Part shown: positions 1 through 7,251 of the stretch, in pieces | Numbering within the stretch: position 1 is the first letter of the stretch | How the letters are laid out: every line of letters begins with the position of its first letter | DNA from: Pedobacter kyonggii | GTDB taxonomy: Bacteria > Bacteroidota > Bacteroidia > Sphingobacteriales > Sphingobacteriaceae | Length of the DNA stretch: 64,000 nt | Direction of reading: 5' to 3' | Assembly (NCBI RefSeq): GCF_004310665.1 | Contig: NZ_SIXF01000001.1 | Span: 496,001-560,000, forward strand | Made by a program: the position numbers and the translations under genes | The notes under the pieces: generated by a model | Database searches by the model: none | What the model saw: only the letters and a program-made list of their open reading frames with translations | Told to the model about the DNA's origin: nothing

Positions 1-225
1 ATCACGACGTATTTTACCAATCACTATTTGTTTGGCTTCTTCTCTTACGATCTTATCTCCCTGATACTCTTTCAATAAGGCATTATACATGTCTCCCGTA
101 AGTTTAAACATAGGGCTTTTCTCGGCAGAGAACCCCTTTTTGTTTAAAAACTCAACGGCCGTACCCATGCCTATATTAAGTTCTTTAATAGCTTTAATTA
201 AAATGATTGGTTTGTCGTCTGACAT
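1..225 (-). CDS. infB: Translation initiation factor IF-2, N-terminal part (cut by window edge)
   Basis: These are the first 75 codons of translation initiation factor IF-2; the rest lies beyond the left edge. The reverse strand begins MSDDKPIILIKAIKELNIG and continues with MGTAVEFLNKKG, the small helical IF2_N-type domain at the front of Bacteroidota IF-2. IF-2 delivers initiator tRNA to the 30S subunit in a GTP-dependent way; the GTPase domains are not visible here. The gene starts 62 nt after the nusA stop on the same strand, completing the classical rimP-nusA-infB order, so it probably shares the promoter upstream of rimP. Identity rests on this N-terminus plus gene order. Confidence 0.93.
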   Translation of the reverse strand, partial: MSDDKPIILIKAIKELNIGMGTAVEFLNKKGFSAEKSPMFKLTGDMYNALLKEYQGDKIVREEAKQIVIGKIRRD

Positions 226-287
226 TTAGCTCCTGTTATTGTTTTTTATTTAATACAAAAGTAGTGTTTATTTGGCAATTACACCAC

Positions 288-1532
288 TTATTCAAATTCT
301 GACTTCAAAATTTGAACCACTTCTTTAATGGTTTCCTCTTCAAGGTCGGTGCGTTTTACCAAATCTTCTACTGTAAGTGCTAATACACTCTTAGCAGTAT
401 CGCAACCGATAGCCTTTAATTCATCAATGATCCAGCTATCAATCTCATCTGAGAATTCTTCTAAATCAACATCCTCGTCGTTTTCTTCTCCAGCTTCACG
501 GTACACATCAATTTCGTAGCCAGTTAACTTACCAGCCAGTTTAATATTGTGTCCGCCACGTCCAATTGCCAATGAAACCTGATCTGGTTTTAAGTAAACC
601 GATGCATGTTTTGTTTCATCATCCAATTTAATAGAGGTGATTTTTGCCGGGCTCAAAGCACGGGTAATGTATAATGAAATATTATTTGTGAAATTAATCA
701 CATCAATGTTTTCGTTTTTCAATTCGCGAACAATACCGTGGATACGTGATCCTTTCATACCTACACACGCTCCAACCGGATCGATACGGTCATCGTACGA
801 TTCAACCGCAACTTTAGCACGCTCTCCTGGCTCACGAACAATTTTCTTAACGGTAATTAAACCGTCGAAAATTTCTGGAACCTCCTGTTCGAACAGGCGT
901 TGCAAAAATTCTGGTGCCGTTCTCGAAATGATAATTTTAGGGTTGGCATTGATCATTTCTACTTTAGAGATTACTGCTCTTACAGAATCGCCTTTTTTGA
1001 AATAATCTGCTGGGATCTGCTCTGTTTTAGGCATTAAAAGTTCGTTACCTTCATCATCTAAAACCAAAGTTTCTTTCTTCCAAACCTGGTAAACCTCACC
1101 TGTTACGATTTCGCCTACTCTATCTTTATATTTTTTAAAGATTTCGTCTTTCTCTAATTCCAATACTTTAGAAACCAAAGTTTGGCGTGCAGCTAAAATT
1201 GCTCTACGGCCAAAACTTTCTAAAGTAATCTGTTCGATATAATCATCGCCAACTTCTAAAGTGCTATCTAATTTAGAAACTTCAGCAAGCTCGATCTCTA
1301 AATCATCATCCTCAGAAAATCCATCCTCCATTACTTTTCTTGTTCTCCAGATCTCCAAATCCCCGTTATCCGGATTCACGATAACATCACAGTTTTCGTC
1401 TGTTCCGTATTTTTTACGCAACATGCTACGAAAAACTTCTTCCAGCACACTGATCACAGTTGGGCGATCTATATTTTTGAAATCTTTAAACTCTTGAAAA
1501 GAGTCGATCAAATTAATTGTTGTAGTACTCAT
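288..1532 (-). CDS. nusA: Transcription termination/antitermination factor NusA
   Basis: NusA binds RNA polymerase and nascent RNA and modulates pausing, termination and antitermination. The 414-aa protein has the NusA N-terminal domain (about residues 1-125), an S1 domain (about 140-205), KH1 containing GACVGMKGSRIHGIV (GMKG loop) and KH2 containing AIGRGGHNIKLAGKLTG (GRGG loop), then an acidic linker and one C-terminal helical repeat ending LKSEFE. It is shorter than the 495-aa E. coli protein because the paired C-terminal acidic repeats are reduced. The start codon lies 2 nt after the rimP stop, showing tight coupling, and infB follows. Expression is probably controlled at the promoter and leader hairpin upstream of rimP. 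Confidence 0.97.
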   Translation of the reverse strand: MSTTTINLIDSFQEFKDFKNIDRPTVISVLEEVFRSMLRKKYGTDENCDVIVNPDNGDLEIWRTRKVMEDGFSEDDDLEIELAEVSKLDSTLEVGDDYIEQITLESFGRRAILAARQTLVSKVLELEKDEIFKKYKDRVGEIVTGEVYQVWKKETLVLDDEGNELLMPKTEQIPADYFKKGDSVRAVISKVEMINANPKIIISRTAPEFLQRLFEQEVPEIFDGLITVKKIVREPGERAKVAVESYDDRIDPVGACVGMKGSRIHGIVRELKNENIDVINFTNNISLYITRALSPAKITSIKLDDETKHASVYLKPDQVSLAIGRGGHNIKLAGKLTGYEIDVYREAGEENDEDVDLEEFSDEIDSWIIDELKAIGCDTAKSVLALTVEDLVKRTDLEEETIKEVVQILKSEFE

Positions 1533-1534
1533 TT

Positions 1535-1999
1535 TTACTTAAATGAAATTAACACACTTGTTTCTAATATATCATTAAACGGAACAGCTGTTTGAATTGC
1601 TACCGCCTTTTTCCCTTTTTCTTTAACCGATTCTTCAATCAGCAGATTATTTTCTGTAACCGATAGCAGTTTCCCTTCTTTTTTCAATCCTTCCTTCAGC
1701 TTAATGCTTACTGTACGGCCAATATTTTTATTGTATTGACGGATTAATTTTAAAGGCTCACCGACACCGGGTGAAGAAACTTCTAAATTATAAGCCTGTT
1801 CTATTGCATTTTCTTCTTCGAGATGAAAACCAACATGCCTGCTTATGGCCACACAATCCTGTATGCTAATACCTTCGTCGCCATCAACATGAATAATTAG
1901 TTTATTGTTTGGCAACATTTTTACTTCAACCAGAAAGAGTTCTGGCCGGTCTGCTATTTTTTCCTCAACGAGGGCTGCAACTCTCTTTTCTACCTGCAT
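1535..1999 (-). CDS. rimP: Ribosome maturation factor RimP
   Basis: RimP is needed for maturation of the 30S ribosomal subunit. The 154-aa product has the usual two-domain form: an N-terminal alpha/beta domain (residues 1-80, with the segment DGDEGISIQDCVAISRHVG) and a C-terminal SH3-like barrel (about 85-154, starting LEVSSPGVGEPL, the best conserved RimP motif). Length is normal for the family. It is the first gene of the rimP-nusA-infB operon, 2 nt before nusA. A TTTG-N19-TACATTTG promoter and a GC-rich hairpin followed by a T run lie in the 120 nt upstream, so the operon may be attenuated in its leader. Confidence 0.96.
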   Translation of the reverse strand: MQVEKRVAALVEEKIADRPELFLVEVKMLPNNKLIIHVDGDEGISIQDCVAISRHVGFHLEEENAIEQAYNLEVSSPGVGEPLKLIRQYNKNIGRTVSIKLKEGLKKEGKLLSVTENNLLIEESVKEKGKKAVAIQTAVPFNDILETSVLISFK

Positions 2000-2022
2000 A
2001 TTTTAACCTGATTTCATAGAAA

Positions 2023-2041
2023 AAGGGGACACTGTCCCCTT
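2023..2041 (-). promoter_or_regulatory. Leader hairpin with T run upstream of rimP-nusA-infB (attenuator-like)
   Basis: A perfect 9-bp inverted repeat (AAGGGGACA / TGTCCCCTT, one-base centre) lies in the 5' leader, between the predicted promoter and the rimP start. Read on the reverse strand the second arm runs directly into TTTTTC, the layout of an intrinsic terminator. It may attenuate the nusA operon. The alternative is a stray REP-like palindrome. Confidence 0.55.
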
Positions 2042-2062
2042 CTCTTTTCTTCGATTACGATG

Positions 2063-2093
2063 CAAATGTAGTAATTTTTTAGAAAAAATCAAA
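2063..2093 (-). promoter_or_regulatory. Bacteroidota-type promoter for rimP-nusA-infB
   Basis: On the reverse strand a -33 box TTTG (2090-2093) is separated by 19 nt from a -7 box TACATTTG (2063-2070). This is an exact match to the Bacteroidota housekeeping consensus TTTG-N19-21-TAnnTTTG. Transcription should start near 2056, leaving a leader of about 57 nt that contains the hairpin at 2023-2041. Confidence 0.8.
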
Positions 2094-2120
2094 CACTTGC
2101 GCTAATTATTATGCTGATTA

Positions 2121-2552
2121 TTACCGTTTAAGTGTTTGTCGCTGCGCTTTTAAATTCTGCTTACCCTTTCCCATAATCAGATCGCCCACGGTTGCAAATT
2201 TTATTCCGATATAACTCTCAACCAGATATTCTTTACCCTTACGAAATGGCTGATCGGGATTAAACACGAGTGAATCACCAAGTATCTCAACCTTGCCGGG
2301 CACTTCCAGCTCATCTTGGATACTGTCCAGATCACCTGGTTTTATTAAAACAGACACCAAATTAAGTGTATCTGCATTAGCCTGATAGGCATTTTTTACC
2401 TGTAAGAGACTCGCCTCATCAATATTTTTAATTATTATTGATGAACTATCCTCAGAAAACTTAATTATTGGCCTGTTGTTTGTATTCGAACATGAAGGTG
2501 CAAATAGTGCAACAGCAATTACGGCCTGGTATTTAAAAAAGCATTTAAACAT
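2121..2552 (-). CDS. Putative lipoprotein of unknown function
   Basis: I do not recognise a family for this 143-aa protein. It starts with a short positively charged segment, a hydrophobic stretch AVIAVALFAP and a cysteine followed by SNTNN, a plausible lipoprotein signal with the lipidated Cys near residue 21. The rest is soluble and mixed alpha/beta, with no catalytic motif visible; it ends KAQRQTLKR. It is divergent from the holin-like gene with only 18 nt between starts. A TATTTTTG box on the reverse strand at 2556-2563 would place transcription start almost at the ATG, so the mRNA may be nearly leaderless. Confidence 0.7.
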   Translation of the reverse strand: MFKCFFKYQAVIAVALFAPSCSNTNNRPIIKFSEDSSSIIIKNIDEASLLQVKNAYQANADTLNLVSVLIKPGDLDSIQDELEVPGKVEILGDSLVFNPDQPFRKGKEYLVESYIGIKFATVGDLIMGKGKQNLKAQRQTLKR

Positions 2553-2570
2553 TTACAAAAATAAACAATT

Positions 2571-2915
2571 ATGAGATTTATTATCGAAATCCTTTTAACA
2601 GGACTGGCATTTTTTGTAGGCGCAAAACTGGTGCCAGGGGTAAGTATTGATGGCTTCGGAAATGCAATTATCGCCTCTGTGCTTATTGCTCTTGCAAATG
2701 CAACGATCGGATTCATCCTAAGGCTATTAACTTTTCCGATCAATTTCTTAACCTTAGGGTTAGTATCATTTATCATCACCGTTTTAATGATTTTACTGGT
2801 TGATAACATGATGACCTCTTTTAACACTTCAGGTTTTATCGCTGCGGCATTTTTGGCTATAGTTGTAGCCTTAATCAAAGCAGTGTTTAGTGCAGTAGCT
2901 GGGGAGAAAGATTAA
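2571..2915 (+). CDS. Four-TM phage-holin-family (superfamily IV) membrane protein
   Basis: The 114-aa protein is almost wholly hydrophobic with four predicted membrane helices (about residues 3-22, 29-50, 56-78 and 87-107) and short loops. The pattern GAKLVPGVSIDGF after helix 1 and LTFPINFLTLGL between helices 2 and 3 is typical of the Phage_holin_4_2 / DUF-type 4-TMS family, common on chromosomes of many bacteria. Despite the name there is no phage gene nearby, so a lysis role is unlikely; the cellular function is unknown. It is the only plus-strand gene between two minus-strand genes and ends in a hairpin shared with the acyl-CoA dehydrogenase gene. Confidence 0.85.
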   Translation: MRFIIEILLTGLAFFVGAKLVPGVSIDGFGNAIIASVLIALANATIGFILRLLTFPINFLTLGLVSFIITVLMILLVDNMMTSFNTSGFIAAAFLAIVVALIKAVFSAVAGEKD

Positions 2916-2922
2916 GTTGGGG

Positions 2923-2969
2923 GTTTTGAGTTGAGAGTTTGGAAAGACTCCAAACTCCAAGCTCAAAAC
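2923..2969. terminator. Bidirectional hairpin between convergent genes
   Basis: Nested inverted repeats, outer GTTTTGAG / CTCAAAAC and inner GAGTTTGG / CCAAACTC with a 7-nt loop, fill the space between the convergent holin-like and acyl-CoA dehydrogenase genes and touch the latter's stop codon. The arms belong to the AGTTTGGAGTT repeat family seen elsewhere in the window. No long T run follows, so termination is likely but not certain. Confidence 0.5.
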
Positions 2970-4108
2970 TAACGAATAACTTCTCTCGAAATCACCATTT
3001 TCTGGATCTCAGATGTACCTTCATAAATCTGGGTAATTTTAGCATCGCGCATTAAACGTTCTACGTGGTATTCTTTTACAAAACCGTAACCGCCGTGCAC
3101 CTGTACGGCTTCAATGGTTACATCCATCGCCACTTTCGAAGCAAACAGCTTGGCCATAGAACCAGCCTGTGTGTAAGGTAAACCCTGATCCTTTAACCAC
3201 GCAGCTTTATAAACCAATAACCTGGCGGCTTCGATCTGTGTCGCCATATCGGCCAGTTTAAAAGCAATAGCCTGATGTTCAGCAATTGGTTTGCCGAATG
3301 ATTTACGCTCTTTAGCATACTGTGTAGCTAACTCGAAAGCACCTTGTGCAATGCCTAAAGCCTGTGCCGCTATACCAATCCTGCCCCCTTCTAAAGTTTT
3401 CATGGCAAATTTGAAACCGAAGCCATCTTCACCAATCCTATTTTCTTTTGGCACTTTAACATCGTTAAACATCAGCGAATGCGTATCAGAACCACGGATG
3501 CCTAATTTATTTTCTTTTGGCCCAGTGGTAAAACCCTCCATTCCTTTTTCTACAATAAAAGCATTAATGCCTTTATGCCTTAATTCGGGATGGGTTTGTG
3601 CTATAACCAGGTAAGTTGATGCGGTACTTCCGTTGGTGATCCAGTTTTTTGTACCATTCAGCAGATAATAATCGCCTTTATCCTCAGCAGTTGTACGTTG
3701 CGAGGTAGCATCAGATCCGGCTTCGGGCTCTGATAAACAAAAGGCACCTATTTTTTCTCCAGCTGCAAGCGGCTTTAAATATTTTTCTTTTTGGGCTTCG
3801 CTGCCATAGGCCTCCAATCCATAACAAACCAATGAGTTGTTTACCGAAACCACTACCGATGCTGAGGCATCTATTTTAGAAAGCTCTTCCATTACCAAAA
3901 CGTAAGAAATGGCATCGAGTCCGCTTCCGTTATATTTTTCGCTCACCATCATCCCCAAAAAACCAAGTTCTCCAAGTTTTTTCACCTGCTCTGCCGGAAA
4001 TTTCTGATGTTCGTCTCGTTCGATTACACCAGGCTTTAATTCTTGCTGCGCGAAATCGCGGGCAGCCTGCTGGATCATTAATTGTTCTTCACTTAATTCA
4101 AAATGCAT
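2969..4108 (-). CDS. Acyl-CoA dehydrogenase
   Basis: This 379-aa flavoprotein oxidises acyl-CoA to trans-2-enoyl-CoA in fatty acid or branched-chain degradation. The three-domain fold is visible: N-terminal helical domain (HFELSEEQLMIQQAARDFA), beta domain with FCLSEPEAGSDA and TNGSTASTYLVIAQT (FAD/substrate contacts), and C-terminal helical domain with ERKSFGKPI and VQVHGGYGF. The catalytic glutamate is predicted in IYEGTSEIQ (about Glu363). Length matches short-chain or isovaleryl-type enzymes; substrate preference cannot be read. A TACATTTG box at 4137-4144 on the reverse strand suggests its own promoter. It stands alone between a convergent gene and a long repeat-rich gap. Confidence 0.93.
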   Translation of the reverse strand: MHFELSEEQLMIQQAARDFAQQELKPGVIERDEHQKFPAEQVKKLGELGFLGMMVSEKYNGSGLDAISYVLVMEELSKIDASASVVVSVNNSLVCYGLEAYGSEAQKEKYLKPLAAGEKIGAFCLSEPEAGSDATSQRTTAEDKGDYYLLNGTKNWITNGSTASTYLVIAQTHPELRHKGINAFIVEKGMEGFTTGPKENKLGIRGSDTHSLMFNDVKVPKENRIGEDGFGFKFAMKTLEGGRIGIAAQALGIAQGAFELATQYAKERKSFGKPIAEHQAIAFKLADMATQIEAARLLVYKAAWLKDQGLPYTQAGSMAKLFASKVAMDVTIEAVQVHGGYGFVKEYHVERLMRDAKITQIYEGTSEIQKMVISREVIR

Positions 4109-4136
4109 AACATTTATGTATAAAAGGTTAGTAAAT

Positions 4137-4144
4137 CAAATGTA
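4137..4144 (-). promoter_or_regulatory. -7 promoter box upstream of acyl-CoA dehydrogenase
   Basis: The reverse strand reads TACATTTG, matching the TAnnTTTG consensus, about 29 nt before the start codon. No good TTTG box is visible at the expected distance upstream, so this is a partial promoter match. Confidence 0.45.
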
Positions 4145-4225
4145 GCATTTATGATTCGAATTACTATGGCTGCATAGTAATTTATTTTTAAATTTATTTC
4201 ATGCTGCGACGGCGTATTTGGTTCT

Positions 4226-4480
4226 GCTCCTATTGGGATCACAGCGAATGGCGGGATTACAGCGGCCCAAAGCGCACCGGCCTCCATTTATTCCAAAAAA
4301 CGTTCTTTTTAGACTATTGGCTTGGAAATGAGGTGTTCCAAGCGTTTGGCAGCCATGGCCCGCTTTACGCTTTACTTCGCTGCGATCCGTGTTCGCTCTA
4401 ATCGGGTTTAGGAACAACGTATAGTGCCAAGAGAACAAAACCGCTAATCATAAACCCGGCAGCAGCGGCGGCGTCCAATT
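4226..4480 (+). repeat. Dispersed GC-rich intergenic repeat, copy 1
   Basis: This stretch shares ordered blocks with 33133-33490: GCGAATGGCGGG, ACAGCGGCCCAAAGC, a TTCC-A-rich block with TTCTTTTTAG, CTATTGGCTTGGAAATGAG, ATCGGGTTTAGGAACAA, GAGAACA and ATCATAAACCCGGCAGC. Its base composition is more GC-rich than the surrounding gap. No long open frame is conserved between the copies, so it looks like a non-coding mobile or decayed repeat. The remaining gap (4109-4225 and 4481-4832) holds only a partial promoter and a TGTCATCCTGGACG remnant near 4757. Confidence 0.7.
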
Positions 4481-4832
4481 AAGCACCGGTTTATGTTATA
4501 TGTGCTTGCGTGTATTATGGTGTTTCTTGTAGTTGCAAAAAAATATTCAGCTTTTTGGAAAGCAACAGCAGTAATACTTTAGTTCCGATAGCCCTGCCCT
4601 TTGCTTAATGCAGATGGAATAATCTGAATAACGCCATCGATCAGGTTTATTTAACCAAGGCTAGCTGTACTATTAAGCCACCTAAACGCGACAGAAGTTC
4701 CAGATTTTTTTGCTTGTGTGATCTGCGTTAACGATGGAAGCGCATCCTATTTGGCTGTCATCCTGGACGTAGTCGAAGGACAACCAAAAAGATACAGCGG
4801 ACAGCGTGTTAAAACGCCCATATAAAAAAGAA

Positions 4833-5813
4833 TTATTTAGTTTCTTTTTTAGTCAGGATGAGACCCAGGCTTAAACTTCCTAAAACTAAAATCAACAAAA
4901 CCTGCGAAGAGTGAATCATGGTTGAATAAGCCAAGCCATTTTTAAAAGAAACGCCATATAGCACCAATGACTGGGCAACCATCCAGTGGAAAACACCAAT
5001 GCCACCCTGAACAGGGGCTGCCATAGCAAAACCAGAAAACACAATTGCCGTAAATGCGGCGTTAAAATGCAATCCGGAAGTAGCCTGAATGGAAGAAAAG
5101 GCAAAATACATGGAGAGTGAGTAGAAAAGCCAAATACCTAAGGTATAGGTTAAGAACAAGCCTTTTTGTTTTAGCTTACTGTATGAGCCAAAGCCCTGAC
5201 GGAGGTTTACAAAAATGCGAAGGAATTTTTTACTGAATTTTTGACGGAGAAAATAGACGGCAACTATAATAAGAGAAATAATAATAATGCCAATTCCAAC
5301 CAGCCATAAATAATTAATGTCCCCTAATTTTTTAACAAGATTAAGATAAATTAAATTGTACAAAAAATCGGAAACGATATCGTATTGACAGGTCACCATC
5401 GCTACACTGGTGAAAAAAAGCATCAGCACATCAAAAAGCCGTTCGGTAATTACGGTTCCAATAGAGGCAAACATAGGTACCTTCTCTACTTTATGAATAA
5501 CAGAGCAGCGACCAATTTCACCAAAGCGGGGTAATGCCAGATTAGCCAGGTAACCGATCATTACAGCATGGTAGGCGTTCCAGAAACTTACTTTGTAATG
5601 GATAGACTGATACAGCATCTGCCAGCGCAAAGCCCGTAACACATGGGCAATTAAAACAGCAATAGCAGAGATGACTACCCAAAAGTAGTTGGCCGCTTTA
5701 ATTTCCTCCCAAATTTTTTCTAAATCCTGACCCCGAAATGCTAAATACAAAACCCCCATTCCTATTAAAAACAGGATGATATATTTTAGCGCTGTTTTGA
5801 GGTCGATTATCAC
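4833..5813 (-). CDS. Flippase-like integral membrane protein (LPG synthase TM / UPF0104 family)
   Basis: The 326-aa protein has about eight membrane helices and the family pattern of the lysylphosphatidylglycerol synthase transmembrane region: LRALRWQMLYQSIHYKVSFWNAY near residues 62-84 (quoted only in part here by its LRALRWQ core), GYLANLALPRFGEIGR near 90-105 and the late AAPVQGGIGVFHWM. Members without the soluble aminoacyl transferase domain are regarded as lipid or polyprenyl-phosphate translocation proteins; the substrate is unknown. It starts 4 nt after the panD stop, so it is probably co-transcribed with panC-panD although no link to pantothenate synthesis is evident. Confidence 0.85.
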   Translation of the reverse strand: MIIDLKTALKYIILFLIGMGVLYLAFRGQDLEKIWEEIKAANYFWVVISAIAVLIAHVLRALRWQMLYQSIHYKVSFWNAYHAVMIGYLANLALPRFGEIGRCSVIHKVEKVPMFASIGTVITERLFDVLMLFFTSVAMVTCQYDIVSDFLYNLIYLNLVKKLGDINYLWLVGIGIIIISLIIVAVYFLRQKFSKKFLRIFVNLRQGFGSYSKLKQKGLFLTYTLGIWLFYSLSMYFAFSSIQATSGLHFNAAFTAIVFSGFAMAAPVQGGIGVFHWMVAQSLVLYGVSFKNGLAYSTMIHSSQVLLILVLGSLSLGLILTKKETK

Positions 5814-5817
5814 AAGG

Positions 5818-6168
5818 TTATTTTAGCAAGTGGTTATTATCGTCAGGAAAAACCAATATTGGATTGTATTTTTTGGCTTCATCTATTGGTAATGAACCAT
5901 AAGACATAATGATCAGAATGTCACCTAATTGTGCCAAACGGGCGGTAGCACCATTTAAACAGATGGTTCCGGTTCCACGCTCGCCTTTAATCACATAGGT
6001 TTCGAAACGTGCACCATTATTATTATTTACAATCTGCACCTTTTCATTAGCGATAATGTTAGCTGCATCCATCAAATCTTCATCTATCGTTATACTGCCT
6101 ACGTAGTTCAATTCAGCTTGTGTTACCTTAACGCGGTGTATTTTCGATTTTAATATTGTGATAACCAT
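5818..6168 (-). CDS. panD: Aspartate 1-decarboxylase
   Basis: PanD decarboxylates aspartate to beta-alanine for pantothenate and CoA synthesis. The 116-aa proenzyme has the self-cleavage site at Gly24-Ser25 within NYVGSITID, where Ser25 becomes the catalytic pyruvoyl group. Other family features are [18 protein letters not shown] at the N-terminus, [19 protein letters not shown] and [17 protein letters not shown]. Length is normal. It sits between panC (94 nt upstream) and the flippase-like gene (4 nt downstream), all on the minus strand. No panM-type maturation factor is present in the window; Bacteroidota PanD is expected to self-process. Confidence 0.97.
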   Translation of the reverse strand: MVITILKSKIHRVKVTQAELNYVGSITIDEDLMDAANIIANEKVQIVNNNNGARFETYVIKGERGTGTICLNGATARLAQLGDILIIMSYGSLPIDEAKKYNPILVFPDDNNHLLK

Positions 6169-6185
6169 TCGGCAAAGTTAGTAAT

Positions 6186-6226
6186 CAGTTTGGAGTTTTC
6201 AGTCATCAGTTTGGAGTTTCGCAAAT
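6186..6226 (+). repeat. Tandem pair of CAGTTTGGAGTTTTCAGTCAT-like units
   Basis: Two adjacent copies of a 21-nt unit built on CAGTTTGGAGTTT lie between panC and panD. They belong to the same intergenic family as 2923-2969, 29375-29407 and 44297-44394. Confidence 0.6.
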
Positions 6227-6262
6227 CGATAAATTCTGACTCTTGATACTCACATCTTGACT

Positions 6263-7117
6263 TTACTTAATAATCATATTATCGATCAGCCTGGTCGAAC
6301 CTACTTTTGCGGCAACCAGGGCAACTAAGTTATTCTCGTCTTTTGATTTGGCTGGTTCCAGTGTATCGCCATTGGCAATGGTAAAATAATCCAGTTCAAC
6401 ACCATCAATATTATGGTAGAACAATCTGGCCTTATCTTCCAGCTCACTTAACGAATATTCATTAAAATGGTCAACTACATATTGCAATGACCTACTTAAT
6501 ACCAAAGAATTTTTACGGTCATTGGCTGATAAATGGATATTTCGGCTGCTCATAGCTAAACCATCGGCTTCGCGGATAATCGGACAGGTAATAATAGTGA
6601 TAGGCAACTTAAAATAAGCCAGCATATTCTTGATCATTAATACCTGCTGGAAATCTTTTTGTCCAAACATGGCTACATCTGGTTCAACGGCATCAAACAG
6701 CTTTTTTACAATCTGCGTTACGCCTTGATAGTGGCCCTTCCTGAATTCGCCCTCCAATAGAAATTCGGCATTGCCCAAATCAATGTGCCAAGCCTCGTGG
6801 GCTCCGGCAGGATACATCTCCTCTACCTTAGGCATAAACACTCCATTACAACCAGCATCTGCCAACATGGCCAAATCGTGTTCAATTGGGCGCGGGTATT
6901 TCTCTAAATCTTTAGGATCTGTAAACTGCGTTGGATTTACAAATATGCTACAGATAATGATATCGGCATTCTGCTGTGCCAATTTTATCAACGAGATATG
7001 GCCATTGTGCAAGGCACCCATAGTAGGTACGAGTGCTATTTTTTTACCTGATGCTTTTAAGGGTTTTAAAAAAGCCTTAAGCGCTGCTTTGGTTTTAAAT
7101 ATTTCCAATTTGGACAA
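6263..7117 (-). CDS. panC: Pantothenate synthetase (pantoate--beta-alanine ligase)
   Basis: PanC joins pantoate and beta-alanine with ATP, the last step of pantothenate synthesis, using the product of the neighbouring panD. The 284-aa protein has the HIGH-like ATP motif in LVPTMGALHNGHISLI (about residues 29-44), the IFVNPTQF motif, the MFGQKDFQQ motif and the KMSKS-like ADGLAMSSRN. Length matches the family. It is divergent from the glycogen-synthase-like gene across 134 nt and is upstream of panD. Confidence 0.97.
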   Translation of the reverse strand: MSKLEIFKTKAALKAFLKPLKASGKKIALVPTMGALHNGHISLIKLAQQNADIIICSIFVNPTQFTDPKDLEKYPRPIEHDLAMLADAGCNGVFMPKVEEMYPAGAHEAWHIDLGNAEFLLEGEFRKGHYQGVTQIVKKLFDAVEPDVAMFGQKDFQQVLMIKNMLAYFKLPITIITCPIIREADGLAMSSRNIHLSANDRKNSLVLSRSLQYVVDHFNEYSLSELEDKARLFYHNIDGVELDYFTIANGDTLEPAKSKDENNLVALVAAKVGSTRLIDNMIIK

Positions 7118-7179
7118 ACTAAATTAAAGCCGTAAAGGTGTAAATTAATCTAAACGAAACCAAACAAATGCTTGCTATA

Positions 7180-7210
7180 TTGATAAATAGTATTATTATG
7201 CTTACCTTTG
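7180..7210 (+). promoter_or_regulatory. Promoter for the glycogen-synthase-like / DUF4270 pair
   Basis: A TTG (7180-7182), 20-nt spacer and TACCTTTG (7203-7210) fit the Bacteroidota promoter consensus. It would give a leader of about 35 nt before the start at 7252. Confidence 0.65.
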
Positions 7211-7251
7211 CAGCTCATTATCTTTTATTTAACTTAATATTTTCTTAGAAT

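Noticed and set aside
637..1005. Open frame of 122 codons on the plus strand inside nusA
   Set aside because: It lies antisense to a clear nusA with full domain motifs and has no recognisable protein features.
2571..2915. Prophage remnant suggested by a holin-family name
   Set aside because: No endolysin, integrase or structural gene is nearby, and this 4-TM family is common on non-phage chromosomes.
4199..4438. Open frames on both strands in the gap after the acyl-CoA dehydrogenase
   Set aside because: They fall in the dispersed repeat, the frame is not kept in the copy at 33133-33490, and no promoter or protein family fits.
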